Positions 39,636 through 48,117 of a DNA stretch of 64,000 bases are shown here, piece by piece. Origin of the DNA: Nocardioides aurantiacus. GTDB lineage: Bacteria > Actinomycetota > Actinomycetes > Propionibacteriales > Nocardioidaceae. Numbering within the stretch: the first letter of the stretch is position 1; every line of letters starts with the position of its first letter. Location of the stretch: NCBI RefSeq assembly GCF_003752505.1, contig NZ_RKHO01000001.1, positions 3,968,001 through 4,032,000 on the forward strand, read 5' to 3'. The translations under genes were made by a program, and so were the position numbers. Below the pieces are notes generated by a model. It did no database searches. It saw only the letters and a list, made by a program, of their open reading frames with translations, and was not told the DNA's origin.

Positions 39636-40817
39636 TCAGGGTGCGAAGACGACCTTGACCACGCCGTCCTGCTTCTTCTGGAACTTCTCGTACGCCGCGG
39701 GGGCGTCGGCCAGCGCCACCCGGTGGGTCGCGAAGTCCTCGGTGCCGAGCGGGTCCGCGTCGTCGGTCAGCAGCGGCATGATGTCGTCGCTCCACCGGCG
39801 CACGTTGGCCTGGCCCATCCGGAACTGCAGCTGCTTGTCGAACATCGTCAGCAGCGGCATCGGGTCGCTCTGGCCGCCGTACACCCCGATCAGGGAGACG
39901 GTGCCGCCGCGACGGACGCTGTCGATGGCGCTGTAGATCGCCGCCATCCGGTCGAGCCCGGCCTTGGACATGATGCTGGCGCTGAGCCGCTTGGGCAGGG
40001 CGTTGAACAGCTTCTGGCCCATCTCGGCGACCGGCGACCCGTGGGCCTCCATGCCCACCGCGTCGATGACGGCGTCGGCGCCGCGACCGGCGGTGCGGGA
40101 GCGGACCTCCTCGCCCAGGTCGTCGACCTCGCGCAGGTCGAGCACCTCGGCGCCGCGCAGGCGGACGCGCTCGATGCGCTCGGTGACACGGTCGACGCCG
40201 ATCACGCGCAGCCCGCGGTGCAGCGCAATCCGGCAGGCCATGTCGCCGATCGGGCCGAGGCCCAGCACGAGCAGGGTGCCGCCCTCGGGGGTGTCGGCGT
40301 ACTCCACGGACTGCCAGGCGGTGGGCAGCACGTCGGAGAGGAAGAGGAACCGCTCGTCCGGCGGGCCCTGGGGCACCTTGATCGGCATGAACTGCGCCTC
40401 GGGGACGCGCAGCAGCTCGGCCTGGCCGCCGGGGACCTCGCCGTAGAGCTTGCTGAAGCCGAACAGCGCCGCGCCCATGCCCTGGTCGCGGACCTGGGTG
40501 GTCTCGCACTGCGTGAACAGGCCGCGCTGGCACATCCAGCAGTGGCCGCAGCAGATCTGGAACGGCATCACCACCCGGTCGCCGACGGCGAGGTCGCCGG
40601 CCTCGGGGCCGACCTCCTCCACGATCCCCATCGGCTCGTGACCGAGGACGTCGCCCTGGCCCATGAACGGGCCGAGCGTCTCGTAGAGGTGCAGGTCGGA
40701 GCCGCACAGGCCGCTGGAGGTGACCCGCACGATCGCGTCGTTGGGCTTCTCGATCCGGGGGTCGGGGACCTCCTCGACGCGGACGTCGCGCTTGCCGTGC
40801 CAGGTGACTGCCTTCAT
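39636..40817 (-). CDS. Zinc-dependent alcohol dehydrogenase, glutathione-independent formaldehyde dehydrogenase-like
   Basis: A 393-residue medium-chain dehydrogenase. The catalytic zinc motif is GLCGSDLHLYE and the adjacent GHEPMGIVEEVG; structural zinc Cys residues are in CCGHCWMCQRGLFTQCE. The NAD-binding motif is VLGLGPIGDMACRIA. The long insert around residues 110-140 (DQGMGAALFGFSKLYGEVPG) and overall length fit the FdhA-like/threonine-dehydrogenase-like subgroup that oxidises formaldehyde or other small aldehydes and alcohols. The substrate is not certain. The ATG is preceded by AGAGGAGCACCCG. It is a single gene. Confidence 0.85.
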   Translation of the reverse strand: MKAVTWHGKRDVRVEEVPDPRIEKPNDAIVRVTSSGLCGSDLHLYETLGPFMGQGDVLGHEPMGIVEEVGPEAGDLAVGDRVVMPFQICCGHCWMCQRGLFTQCETTQVRDQGMGAALFGFSKLYGEVPGGQAELLRVPEAQFMPIKVPQGPPDERFLFLSDVLPTAWQSVEYADTPEGGTLLVLGLGPIGDMACRIALHRGLRVIGVDRVTERIERVRLRGAEVLDLREVDDLGEEVRSRTAGRGADAVIDAVGMEAHGSPVAEMGQKLFNALPKRLSASIMSKAGLDRMAAIYSAIDSVRRGGTVSLIGVYGGQSDPMPLLTMFDKQLQFRMGQANVRRWSDDIMPLLTDDADPLGTEDFATHRVALADAPAAYEKFQKKQDGVVKVVFAP

Positions 40818-40968
40818 CGGGTGCTCCTCTCGTGGGCGACCGCCGAGCCGGTGGCCGCAGGGCTACCGGTACCCGTGGGCGCGGCTCGGACTCCCACCCC
40901 CGCGGGTGGGCGTGCGCCGCGCGCGAACGGGCACCGGGCGTGGCTCCCGGACGGGTCCCGGACGGGTC

Positions 40969-41682
40969 CTAGGCGGGGTCGGTCGCGTCGGTCGACGGCA
41001 GGTCGCCCCGCTCGACCACGGTGCGGGCGAGGTCGCGCAGCTTGAGGTTCTGGTGGCTGGAGTAGCGGCGCAGCACCTCGAAGGCCTGCTCCAGCCCGAG
41101 GTCGTAGCGGTGCATCAGGATGCCCTGGGCGACGCCGATCAGGTGCCGGCTGGCCATCGCGGTGGTGAGGCCCTCGACGGCGTCGGCGGAGCTGATCGCG
41201 TTGGCGGCGTGCACGGCGAAGAGCAGCGCCACGTCGCGGTCCTGGTCGTCGAAGGCGTGGGTCGGCTCGGCGTACAGGTTGAGCGCGCCGATGGTGCGGG
41301 TCTCGGTGGCCAGGCGTACGGCGAGCACCGACCCGACGCCCGACTCGGCCACCCGGGCGCACCACCGGGGCCAGCGCTCGTCCCGGCGCAGGTCGTCGCT
41401 GACGTAGACCTCGTCGTCCCAGGTCGCCTCGAGGCACGGCCCCTCCCGCAGGGCGTACTGGAACCCGTCGCAGGTCTCGGCCAGGTCCGAGGTCGACGCC
41501 ACCGTCTCGACGCGGTCACCACGGCGACGCAGCGTGATGCTGCAGTGCTCGGCCGCGGGCACGACGTCGAGGGCCCGGCGCGCGGCCCGGGACGCGGTGG
41601 CCTCGCCCTCGGGGCCCTCCATCAGCTCGCGGCTGACGCGGGCCAGCAGGCGGGCCAGGTCGGGCCCCGGCTCGGCTCCCAT
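40969..41682 (-). CDS. GAF and ANTAR domain-containing regulator
   Basis: A 237-residue protein with an N-terminal GAF sensor domain (residues ~20-165, including EHCSITLRRRGDRVETVAST, CDGFQYALREGPCLEATWDD and GALNLYAEPTHAFDDQDRDV). A C-terminal ANTAR RNA-binding domain follows (~170-230: AMASRHLIGVAQGILMHRYD then AFEVLRRYSSHQNLKLRDLA). Such actinobacterial proteins act as antiterminators that bind nascent RNA hairpins in response to a signal sensed by GAF. It lies 53 nt downstream of the sigma factor gene on the same strand, so the two may be expressed together in a stress response. Confidence 0.92.
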   Translation of the reverse strand: MGAEPGPDLARLLARVSRELMEGPEGEATASRAARRALDVVPAAEHCSITLRRRGDRVETVASTSDLAETCDGFQYALREGPCLEATWDDEVYVSDDLRRDERWPRWCARVAESGVGSVLAVRLATETRTIGALNLYAEPTHAFDDQDRDVALLFAVHAANAISSADAVEGLTTAMASRHLIGVAQGILMHRYDLGLEQAFEVLRRYSSHQNLKLRDLARTVVERGDLPSTDATDPA

Positions 41683-41735
41683 GTCGCTCCTCGGTGGTGG
41701 GGCGGGCGTGCGCCCCGCACGTCGTCCCGCTGACG

Positions 41736-42605
41736 CTAGCGGGCGTCGACCAGGGTGTCAGCAGGGGCTCGTTCGAGTCCACGACGCAGGTCGCGCAGGA
41801 TCCGGCTGAGCAGCCGGGAGACCTGCATCTGGGTCACGCCGATGTCGTCGGCGATCTCGCGCTGGGTGAGCCCGGAGAAGAAGCGCAGCTCGATGACGCG
41901 GCGGTCGCGCTCGGAGAGCCGGCTCACCAGCGGCCCGAGGACGGCGCGCGCCTCGGCGGCGCCCTGGGCCGGGTCGACGTCGCCCAGCAGGTCGGCCAGC
42001 GGCATCTCGCCGGTCTCGCCGACCGGCCGGTCCAACGACGCCGGGACGAAGCAGCCGCGGGCGGCCAGGGCCTCCTCGACATCGCTGAGGTCGACCTCGA
42101 GGGCTGCGGCCAGCTCGCTGGGACGGGGGGAGGTGCCGAGCCGGGCGCCGAGCTCGCTCTCGACCGCGGCGATGCCGGCCTGGATCTCCTGGATCCGGCG
42201 CGGCGGCCGGATCATCCAGCCGGAGTCGCGGAAGTAGCGCTTGATCTCGCCGCGGATGGTCGGCACCGCGAAGGAGAGGAAGTCGTGGCCCGAGTCGGTG
42301 TCGTAGCGGCGTACGGCCTTGACGAGCGCGAGCCGGGCGACGCCCTCCAGGTCGTCGTCACCGACGCCGCGGCCGCGGTAGCGCGAGGCGATCGACTCCG
42401 CGACCGGGATGTTGAGCAGGAGGACCTCCTCGAGGATCCGGGTGCGCTCGGCCTCGTCCTGGGTGTCCGCCAGCTCGGCGAACAGCTCGGAGGTGCGCAG
42501 CGAGCGGCGGTTCCGCGGGGGTGCGACCGGGGCGTCGGAGCCGGGCTCCGGCGCGGCGGCCGTGAGGTCCGGCGAGGTGGAGGGCTGGGGGAGGAGCGAG
42601 GTCAT
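41736..42605 (-). CDS. RNA polymerase sigma factor, SigB/SigF/SigG subfamily
   Basis: A 289-residue group 3 sigma factor of the general-stress/sporulation type. Region 2 (residues ~60-135) has PVAESIASRYRGRGVGDDDL, then ARLALVKAVRRYD and FLSFAVPTIRGEIKRYFRDS for core and -10 binding. Region 3 follows (~140-200), and region 4 (~225-280) ends with the helix-turn-helix LTQREIADDIGVTQMQVSRL. SigB/F family members are normally held by anti-sigma factors, none of which is adjacent. The ATG at 42605 was preferred because upstream sequence lacks coding character. It is followed by the GAF-ANTAR gene and lies just beyond the sunscreen-type cluster. Confidence 0.92.
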   Translation of the reverse strand: MTSLLPQPSTSPDLTAAAPEPGSDAPVAPPRNRRSLRTSELFAELADTQDEAERTRILEEVLLLNIPVAESIASRYRGRGVGDDDLEGVARLALVKAVRRYDTDSGHDFLSFAVPTIRGEIKRYFRDSGWMIRPPRRIQEIQAGIAAVESELGARLGTSPRPSELAAALEVDLSDVEEALAARGCFVPASLDRPVGETGEMPLADLLGDVDPAQGAAEARAVLGPLVSRLSERDRRVIELRFFSGLTQREIADDIGVTQMQVSRLLSRILRDLRRGLERAPADTLVDAR

Positions 42606-42772
42606 GAGCTCACCACTAACGGGTGTCGATCTCAGACGTCGCCGGTGTCTACAGCGATTCCTGTGGTTCCAGGCGACTGCCTGACTTACAACGTAACCCT
42701 TCGAGGGGGGCACGGCGCAAACCTCCGGCGCAGAACCACCTGTTGGGGTGAGCGCCTCCCGGTCGGCCGCGC

Positions 42773-43579
42773 TCACCAGCCCGGGTGGTCCTCGCCGGAG
42801 CCGGCCTCCGCCTCGTGTCCCGCGACCATGCCGCGGTGCATCACGCGGTCGCCGACGACGCCGGAGTGGTCGGCCCGGTGCATCACCACGGCGTTGTCCC
42901 ACATCACCACGTCGCCCGACGACCAGGCGTGGCGCAGCGTGTTCTCCGGGCGGGTGGAGTGCTCCAGCAGCCGCGCGACCACCGCCTGCGTCTCCGCCTC
43001 GTCCATCCCGCTGATCGAGGCGCAGCGGGCGGCGGTGGAGAGGTAGAGCGCCGGGCGCCCGGTCACCGGGTGCGGCCGGAACACCGGGTGCTGGGCCTGG
43101 GTCTCCTCGTCGTCGTCGAGGTCGAGCCCGGTGACGACGTGGGTGATGCGCCGGCCCTCGAGGTGCTCGCGCAGGTCGGCGGGCAGGGTGTCGTGGGCGA
43201 GGTACTGGTTGGTGAAGAGGGTCTCGCCGCCCTCGTCGGGGATGGTGACGGTGCGCAGCGCGGTGTACGCCGGAGGGACCCGCAGATAGCTGGAGTCGAC
43301 GTGGAACTGGCTCCGCGGCGGGGTGGTGCGCCCGACGTTGCTGATCAGGTTGAGCTCGGGGCAGCCCTCGACCGGGGTCTCGCCGACCGTGAAGGCGAGG
43401 TCGCCGAACCGGCGCAGGAACGCCACGAACGCCTCGTCGTCGACGTCCTGGCCGGGGAAGACCGCGACCCCGCGCTCGGCCAGCAGCAGCCGCAGCTGCT
43501 CGACCTCGGCGTCGCTGACCTCGCGCAGGTCGAGGTCGGTGACCTCGACGCCGACGGGCTCGGTGGTGGTGGTCCTCAT
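42773..43579 (-). CDS. TauD/TfdA-family Fe(II)/2-oxoglutarate dioxygenase, last gene of the mycosporine-type operon
   Basis: A 268-residue non-haem iron oxygenase. The metal triad is His93 and Asp95 in SQFHVDSSYLR and His234 in NAVVMHRADHSG; Arg249 in DRVMHRGMVAG is the likely 2-oxoglutarate anchor. The length fits the TauD/TfdA family, which hydroxylates or demethylates small carboxylated substrates. It starts 10 nt after the D-Ala-D-Ala ligase homologue, with GAGGAGCACCCC before its ATG, so it belongs to the operon. In cyanobacteria a different 2-oxoglutarate oxygenase (MysH) converts shinorine-type compounds to palythines. A comparable tailoring role here is inferred, not shown. Confidence 0.85.
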   Translation of the reverse strand: MRTTTTEPVGVEVTDLDLREVSDAEVEQLRLLLAERGVAVFPGQDVDDEAFVAFLRRFGDLAFTVGETPVEGCPELNLISNVGRTTPPRSQFHVDSSYLRVPPAYTALRTVTIPDEGGETLFTNQYLAHDTLPADLREHLEGRRITHVVTGLDLDDDEETQAQHPVFRPHPVTGRPALYLSTAARCASISGMDEAETQAVVARLLEHSTRPENTLRHAWSSGDVVMWDNAVVMHRADHSGVVGDRVMHRGMVAGHEAEAGSGEDHPGW

Positions 43580-43589
43580 GGGGTGCTCC

Positions 43590-44687
43590 TCATCGGTGGA
43601 CGGCCCGCGCCAGGGCCTGGTCGAGGCCGGCGCGGAACAGGTCGGGCAGGCAGGTGCCGGCGGCGTCGGCCATCACGGCGACGACGCTGGTGGCGGCGTA
43701 GGAGCAGTAGAGGCCGGCCTCGAGGAACCACGGCTCCCCGTCGGCGTCCACCCGGAAGTCGAACAGGCTGTAGTCGCGGCAGCCCAGGGCACGGTGCGCG
43801 GCGTACGCCGCCTCGTGGACACGGGCGGTGAGCGGGTCGGCGGGGTCGAGGATCCAGGCGTACTCGTCGGTCTTGGCCACCAGGGCCAGGCTGCCCGCGC
43901 CCTCTCCCGGGCCCTCGCCCGCACCGTCCTCGGCCGGGTCGCGGCGCAGCTTGTCGGCCTCGCCGCGGACCGGCTTGGTCTCGCGGTCCACGGCGTACTC
44001 CTCCAGGGGGAGGCCGACGAGCCTGCCGTCGACCTCGAGGACGCCGCAGCGGACCTCGCGGCCGAGGTCGACGTACTCCTCGACCAGCACGTCGTCGCCG
44101 TGCTCGCGGGCGGCGGCGAGCGCCGCGTCCCACTCGGTGTCGTCACGCACCAGCGAGACGCCCGAGGAGTTGTCGGCGTCGACCGGCTTCACGACGGCCG
44201 GGAGGCCGAGCGTGGGTCGCTCGCCGGGCGCCAGCACCTCCCCGGCCGGCACCCGCACGCCAGCGGCCGCGACGACCGCCTTGGCGCGGGCCTTGTGGGC
44301 GGTCAGGGCCATCACGTCGGGTGCGTTGCCGACGAAGGGGATCCCGAGCAGGTCGAGCAGCGAGCGGTAGGTCGTCATGCCGGCCAGGCAGAACATCTGC
44401 GGCACCGCGACGTCGGGTGCCTCCGCGCGAAGCCGGGCCAGCGCCTCGTCGAGGCCGACGGCCGGTGCGGCGGCCACGGTGGCCCGCGCCAGGTCGGCCG
44501 GGAAGCGCCAGGAGCCGTCGGGCGAGACGTGGGCGACGAGGACGTCGTGCCGCTCGGGGTCGTGGGTGGCGACCAGGCAGTCGGCGGCGTACAGCACGGA
44601 CAGCTCGGCCATGAGGTCGGACGTGGGCGAGCCGACGAGGTGGAGCACGCGCAGCCGCCGGCCCGTCGTGGTCACCGGGTCAGTCAC
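43590..44687 (-). CDS. D-Ala-D-Ala ligase-like ATP-grasp enzyme, MysD-like
   Basis: A 365-residue ATP-grasp ligase of the D-alanine-D-alanine ligase family. The N-terminal domain contains VPQMFCLAGMTTYRSLLDLL and the central domain FVGNAPDVMALTAHKARAKA. The ATP-grasp core has LPAVVKPVDADNSSGVSLVR and DVLVEEYVDLGREVRCGVLE, and the metal-binding end is LFDFRVDADGEPWFLEAGLY. Asp and Glu metal ligands are visible, but the usual final Asn of N-P-G-type motifs reads EAG. Next to a MysC-like gene, such homologues attach a second amino acid to mycosporine-glycine to give shinorine-type iminomycosporines. The GTG start overlaps the upstream gene by 8 nt. A peptidoglycan role is unlikely in this context. 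Confidence 0.85.
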   Translation of the reverse strand: MTDPVTTTGRRLRVLHLVGSPTSDLMAELSVLYAADCLVATHDPERHDVLVAHVSPDGSWRFPADLARATVAAAPAVGLDEALARLRAEAPDVAVPQMFCLAGMTTYRSLLDLLGIPFVGNAPDVMALTAHKARAKAVVAAAGVRVPAGEVLAPGERPTLGLPAVVKPVDADNSSGVSLVRDDTEWDAALAAAREHGDDVLVEEYVDLGREVRCGVLEVDGRLVGLPLEEYAVDRETKPVRGEADKLRRDPAEDGAGEGPGEGAGSLALVAKTDEYAWILDPADPLTARVHEAAYAAHRALGCRDYSLFDFRVDADGEPWFLEAGLYCSYAATSVVAVMADAAGTCLPDLFRAGLDQALARAVHR

Positions 44688-46029
44688 CGCCGGCCTCCAC
44701 GAGCTTGCCGATGTTGAAGTCCACGCGCAGCCACGGCCGGCCCTCGATGAGGCTGCGCAGCAGCAGCCACGGCACCTGCACGTGGTGGGTGACGAAGAAC
44801 GGCAGCGGGTCGTCCCAGGCGAAGATCGCGTCGGTGCCCTCGCGCAGCACGCGCAGCCGCTCGCGACGACCGCGCTCGGCGAGCAGCCGCCAGGCCTCGT
44901 GGTAGGTCCAGTACGTCGGCCGGCTGGCCGCCGTCGGCACCACGACCTCGGCGTCCGGGTCGTCCTCGAGGTAGGCCGCGGCGACGCCCGGGTGGTCGTG
45001 GAGCAGCGTGATCGCGGAGTGGGTGCGCGGGTTGCACTCGATGGCGAGCACCTCGTCGTGCCCGTCGACGATGAAGTCCAGCGAGACCTGGCCCGTCAGG
45101 CCCGCCTCGCCGACGAAGGTGTCGACCCACGCGCGGATGCCGGGGTGCTCGACGTGGTCGTAGTTGACCTGGAAGGCCGAGGACTCGCAGCAGCAGTAGA
45201 CGGTGAGCCGGCCGTCGCGGACGGTGGAGTGGGTGCAGTACTCCGTGCCCTCGACGAACTCCTGGAGGATCCAGGGGTTGGCCTCGCTGATCGGCAGCGA
45301 GCGCACGAAGGACTCCATGCCGGGGAACGGCAGCCGGGTCAGGTCGAGCCGGTGCACGGGGTCGTAGGCGATGGACTTGAGGATGTAGGGCCGGGTGGCG
45401 CCGGAGAAGTCGTGGTCGAGGACCTGCTGGGCGTCGGTGACCAGGTGGGTGTCGGGCACGCCCAGCCCGGCCTCGGCGGCGGCGCGGGCGAAGCGGAACT
45501 TGTCGTCGACCAGCTCCAGCCGGTCGGCGTCGAGGTGGACCACCTCGCAGACCTGCTCCAGCTGCTTCTTGGCCCGGGCGTCGGCGACCGACGACGCGGG
45601 ACTGCAGACCGGCACGTAGACGTCGACGCCCTCCGTGCGCGCGATCGCCTCCAGGGCGTCGGCGTAGTCGGGAGACCCGGCGTCGGGGATCGTGTGGAAC
45701 GCGTCGACCGAGCGGGAGAAGCGGTGGCCGGTGAACCGGTAGCGCGCCGACTCCACCAGCACGACCCGGTGACCGGCGGCGTGGAAGGCCCGGCACAGCG
45801 CCAGCGCCTTGGTCATCTTGCCGCCGCTGACCATCACCGTCCTGGGTCGCGACGGGCTCGACCGCCGGGCACCCTCGAGCGTCGGTCGAGGACCGAGTCC
45901 CGTCGGTCGAGCCCGTCGAGGCCACGAGGCCACCAGCGCCGTCGTGGTCAACGCCGCGTTGGCGGGCAGCACCAGGCCGAGCAGGCCCAGCGCACCGAGC
46001 GTGCGGGCGGAGTGGGTGAGGCGGGTCAT
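44680..46029 (-). CDS. ATP-grasp enzyme, MysC-like (mycosporine-glycine synthase type)
   Basis: A 449-residue ATP-grasp protein. An N-terminal hydrophobic helix (residues ~10-33) and a Pro/Arg-rich linker precede the catalytic part, as in cyanobacterial MysC. The catalytic region begins VMVSGGKMTKALALCRAFHA, continues with DAFHTIPDAGSPDYADALEA and ATRPYILKSIAYDPVHRLDL, and ends with VLAIECNPRTHSAITLLHDH, which holds the metal-binding Glu and Asn. The predicted reaction joins glycine to 4-deoxygadusol. Start ATG overlaps the methyltransferase stop (ATGA). A palindromic REP-like sequence lies inside the linker (45851-45917), so that segment is probably not functionally constrained. Confidence 0.87.
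   Translation of the reverse strand: MTRLTHSARTLGALGLLGLVLPANAALTTTALVASWPRRARPTGLGPRPTLEGARRSSPSRPRTVMVSGGKMTKALALCRAFHAAGHRVVLVESARYRFTGHRFSRSVDAFHTIPDAGSPDYADALEAIARTEGVDVYVPVCSPASSVADARAKKQLEQVCEVVHLDADRLELVDDKFRFARAAAEAGLGVPDTHLVTDAQQVLDHDFSGATRPYILKSIAYDPVHRLDLTRLPFPGMESFVRSLPISEANPWILQEFVEGTEYCTHSTVRDGRLTVYCCCESSAFQVNYDHVEHPGIRAWVDTFVGEAGLTGQVSLDFIVDGHDEVLAIECNPRTHSAITLLHDHPGVAAAYLEDDPDAEVVVPTAASRPTYWTYHEAWRLLAERGRRERLRVLREGTDAIFAWDDPLPFFVTHHVQVPWLLLRSLIEGRPWLRVDFNIGKLVEAGGD
45851..45917. repeat. REP-like palindrome inside the mysC-like gene
   Basis: GACGGGCTCGACCG (45851-45864) is perfectly complementary to CGGTCGAGCCCGTC (45904-45917), 39 bp apart, and CGTCGGTCGAG occurs twice in direct orientation (45880-45890 and 45901-45911). 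It falls within the linker between the membrane helix and the ATP-grasp domain and keeps the reading frame. A related 20-mer lies at 38465-38484. From general knowledge, short palindromes of the GGTCGAGC..GTCGAG kind are abundant in Nocardioides-like genomes. Confidence 0.65.
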
Positions 46030-46868
46030 CCGGCGGTGCGGCGCACGAGCGTGACGCCGTCGCGGACCGGCAGCACCACCTGCTCGACGCGGGGGTCGTC
46101 GGCGAGCACCTGGTTGAAGGCGGCGATCGCCTCGCCGTTCGCGGACGAGGTGCCCCCGGTCCACGGCTCGCCCTGCATCAGGGTGTTGTCGACCACGAGC
46201 AGCCCGCGGCGGGCGAGCAGCCCGGTGTCGAGCAGGGCGCGGAGGTAGTCGACGTAGCCCGCCTTGTCGGCGTCGAGGAAGACCAGGTCGAACCGCGCGC
46301 CGGCGTCGGCCAAGGCGTGGAGCGTGTCCAGCGCCGGTCCGACGTGGACGTCGATGCGATCGCCGGCCGGGGAGGCCTCGAAGCACTCCTGCGCCAGCGC
46401 CGCGACGCGCTCGTCGATCTCGCAGGCGACGACCACGCCCTCCTCGCCCGCGACCTCCTGGACCGCCTCGGCCATGGCCAGTGCGGAGTAGCCGGTGAAC
46501 ATCCCGATCTCCAGCACCTTCCGCGCCCGGGTGGCGTGCACCAGCGTCTTGAGCAGCTGGCCCTCGAGGTGGCCGGAGAGCATCTCCTGCTCGAGCCCGG
46601 CGCCGTCGCCCGCCCAGTCCTCGGCCGCGGTGCGCTCCGACAATGCGCGGAGGGCGGGCGACTCGGGAGTGGACAGGGCGGCGGTGTAGGGGTCGAGCCC
46701 CGCCGCCAGGGCGGCGGCGCGCCGGATCTCCGAGCCCAGGGCGGGATCCAGCGCGACGCCGTCGGGACGGGCCTCGGCCTCGTCGAGGCGGCGTACGACG
46801 TCCTCCAGGCTGGCCGCGAGGAGGGCCACCGGCGTGACCGGCCGCGGGGTGGTGCGGGTCGAGGTCAT
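46026..46868 (-). CDS. SAM-dependent O-methyltransferase, MysB-like
   Basis: A 280-residue class I methyltransferase of the catechol/caffeoyl-CoA O-methyltransferase type. The SAM site is [20 protein letters not shown] (near residue 118), followed by acidic residue motif [18 protein letters not shown]; the divalent metal site is [20 protein letters not shown] and [12 protein letters not shown]. In mycosporine pathways this enzyme methylates demethyl-4-deoxygadusol to 4-deoxygadusol. It overlaps both neighbours by 4 bp (ATGA), between the cyclase and the ATP-grasp genes, which is the usual order. On its own it could methylate many catechol-like compounds; the context decides the call. Confidence 0.88.
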   Translation of the reverse strand: MTSTRTTPRPVTPVALLAASLEDVVRRLDEAEARPDGVALDPALGSEIRRAAALAAGLDPYTAALSTPESPALRALSERTAAEDWAGDGAGLEQEMLSGHLEGQLLKTLVHATRARKVLEIGMFTGYSALAMAEAVQEVAGEEGVVVACEIDERVAALAQECFEASPAGDRIDVHVGPALDTLHALADAGARFDLVFLDADKAGYVDYLRALLDTGLLARRGLLVVDNTLMQGEPWTGGTSSANGEAIAAFNQVLADDPRVEQVVLPVRDGVTLVRRTAG

Positions 46869-48076
46869 GCCGCCGGCGAGGTGAACATGTCCTGGCCCTC
46901 GCCCTGGCGCGGGTAGCCCCGGACCAGCTCCTTGTGACGCGTCAGCATGCCGTCGAGCTGGTCGGCGTCGAGGTCGTTGGCGAACACGCAGGTGCCGATC
47001 GGCTGCGGCAGCGCGGCACGCAGCAGGCCGTCACGGGTCTGCATGATCGACTCGGTGCCCTGGCGCAGCAGCTCCGGCGTCAGGTGCGGGCTGTCCAGGG
47101 CGAGGCCGATGCTGCTCATCACGCCGAGGATGCGGTCGCGCTCGATCTCCGAGACGTAGCCCAGCTCGTGGGCGACCGAGGCCGAGAACGCCATGTCGAC
47201 GTTGATGGCGTGGCCGTGGAAGTAGGGCACCTCGGGGGTGAGCTCCAGCGTCGGGCTCCAGGTGTGGCCGTAGGCGATCACCCGGTCGAGGTCGAGCTCG
47301 TGCAGGTTGGGCACCTCCAGGGTGAGCATCGTCCTGATCGCCTCGTAGGTGATCGTGTCGGCGACCTCGCGCAGCTGGTCGTTGCCGTCGAGGTGGCCGA
47401 AGCGGGTGCGCAGCAGCTCCTCGCCGTACTTCTCCAGCAGGTCGAAGATCTCGGCGTTGGCGACCACCGCGATCTTGATGAGCTCCGCCATCCCGTTGCG
47501 GACCTGGTCCTCGGGGAGCGTCTCCAGCAGGGAGAAGTCCAGGAGCACCTTCTGCGACGCGTGGTAGGCGCCGAGCCGGTTCTTGTGCTTGCCGTGGTTG
47601 ACCGCGACCTTGATCGAGACGCTGGCGTCGATCAGCCCGATCAGGGTGGTGGGGATGCGGATGTAGTTGGTGCTCCGGCGGTACGACGCGCAGGCGAACC
47701 CGGCGACGTCGGTGGTCAGCCCGCCGCCGACGACCAGCACCGGCTCCTTGCGCAGCAGGCCGAAGTCGGCGAAGGCGTCGACGATCTTCTCCACCGTGGC
47801 GAGGGTCTTGCGCTGCTCGCCGATCTTGATCGCGAACACCGTCAGGTCGATGCCGTGGTGGGCGAAGTAGGCCCGCAGCCGCTCGCCGTGGAGCGCGTCG
47901 ACCTGCTCGTCGACGACGGCCAGGCAACGGCCGTAGTCGCGGTAGGTGTCGGCCAGCTCGGGGTTGTCGAGGTCGAAGACGCCGCGGCTGTAGACCAGGC
48001 TGAAGTCGATCGACTCCCGGCCGGAGACGTGGAAGGCCGAGTCGGTGGCCTCGAGGGTCGCGTGCACGCTGGACAT
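46865..48076 (-). CDS. Sedoheptulose-7-phosphate cyclase, demethyl-4-deoxygadusol synthase-like (MysA-like)
   Basis: A 403-residue member of the dehydroquinate synthase-like sugar phosphate cyclases. NAD-binding and phosphate motifs are clear: [40 protein letters not shown] with [13 protein letters not shown], and the zinc ligands in [13 protein letters not shown] and [20 protein letters not shown] followed by [21 protein letters not shown] and [17 protein letters not shown] resemble demethyl-4-deoxygadusol synthases of mycosporine clusters more than 2-epi-5-epi-valiolone synthases, which also use sedoheptulose 7-phosphate. Neighbouring MysB-, MysC- and MysD-like genes support that choice. 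The ATG is preceded by AGAGGA. It overlaps the methyltransferase by 4 bp. Confidence 0.9.
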   Translation of the reverse strand: MSSVHATLEATDSAFHVSGRESIDFSLVYSRGVFDLDNPELADTYRDYGRCLAVVDEQVDALHGERLRAYFAHHGIDLTVFAIKIGEQRKTLATVEKIVDAFADFGLLRKEPVLVVGGGLTTDVAGFACASYRRSTNYIRIPTTLIGLIDASVSIKVAVNHGKHKNRLGAYHASQKVLLDFSLLETLPEDQVRNGMAELIKIAVVANAEIFDLLEKYGEELLRTRFGHLDGNDQLREVADTITYEAIRTMLTLEVPNLHELDLDRVIAYGHTWSPTLELTPEVPYFHGHAINVDMAFSASVAHELGYVSEIERDRILGVMSSIGLALDSPHLTPELLRQGTESIMQTRDGLLRAALPQPIGTCVFANDLDADQLDGMLTRHKELVRGYPRQGEGQDMFTSPAA

Positions 48077-48117
48077 GGGGTTCCTCTTCTCGGGTCTGGG
48101 ATCGAGGTCCGGGTGGG

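Noticed and set aside
42680-42740. SigB-type autoregulatory promoter (GTTT and GGGTTA) upstream of the sigma factor gene
   Set aside because: The two boxes are about 19 nt apart, longer than the usual spacing, and GGGTTA is only a partial match.
43590-44687. Housekeeping D-Ala-D-Ala ligase for cell-wall synthesis
   Set aside because: The gene is embedded in an overlapping operon with mysA-, mysB- and mysC-like genes and has a divergent C-terminal metal motif.
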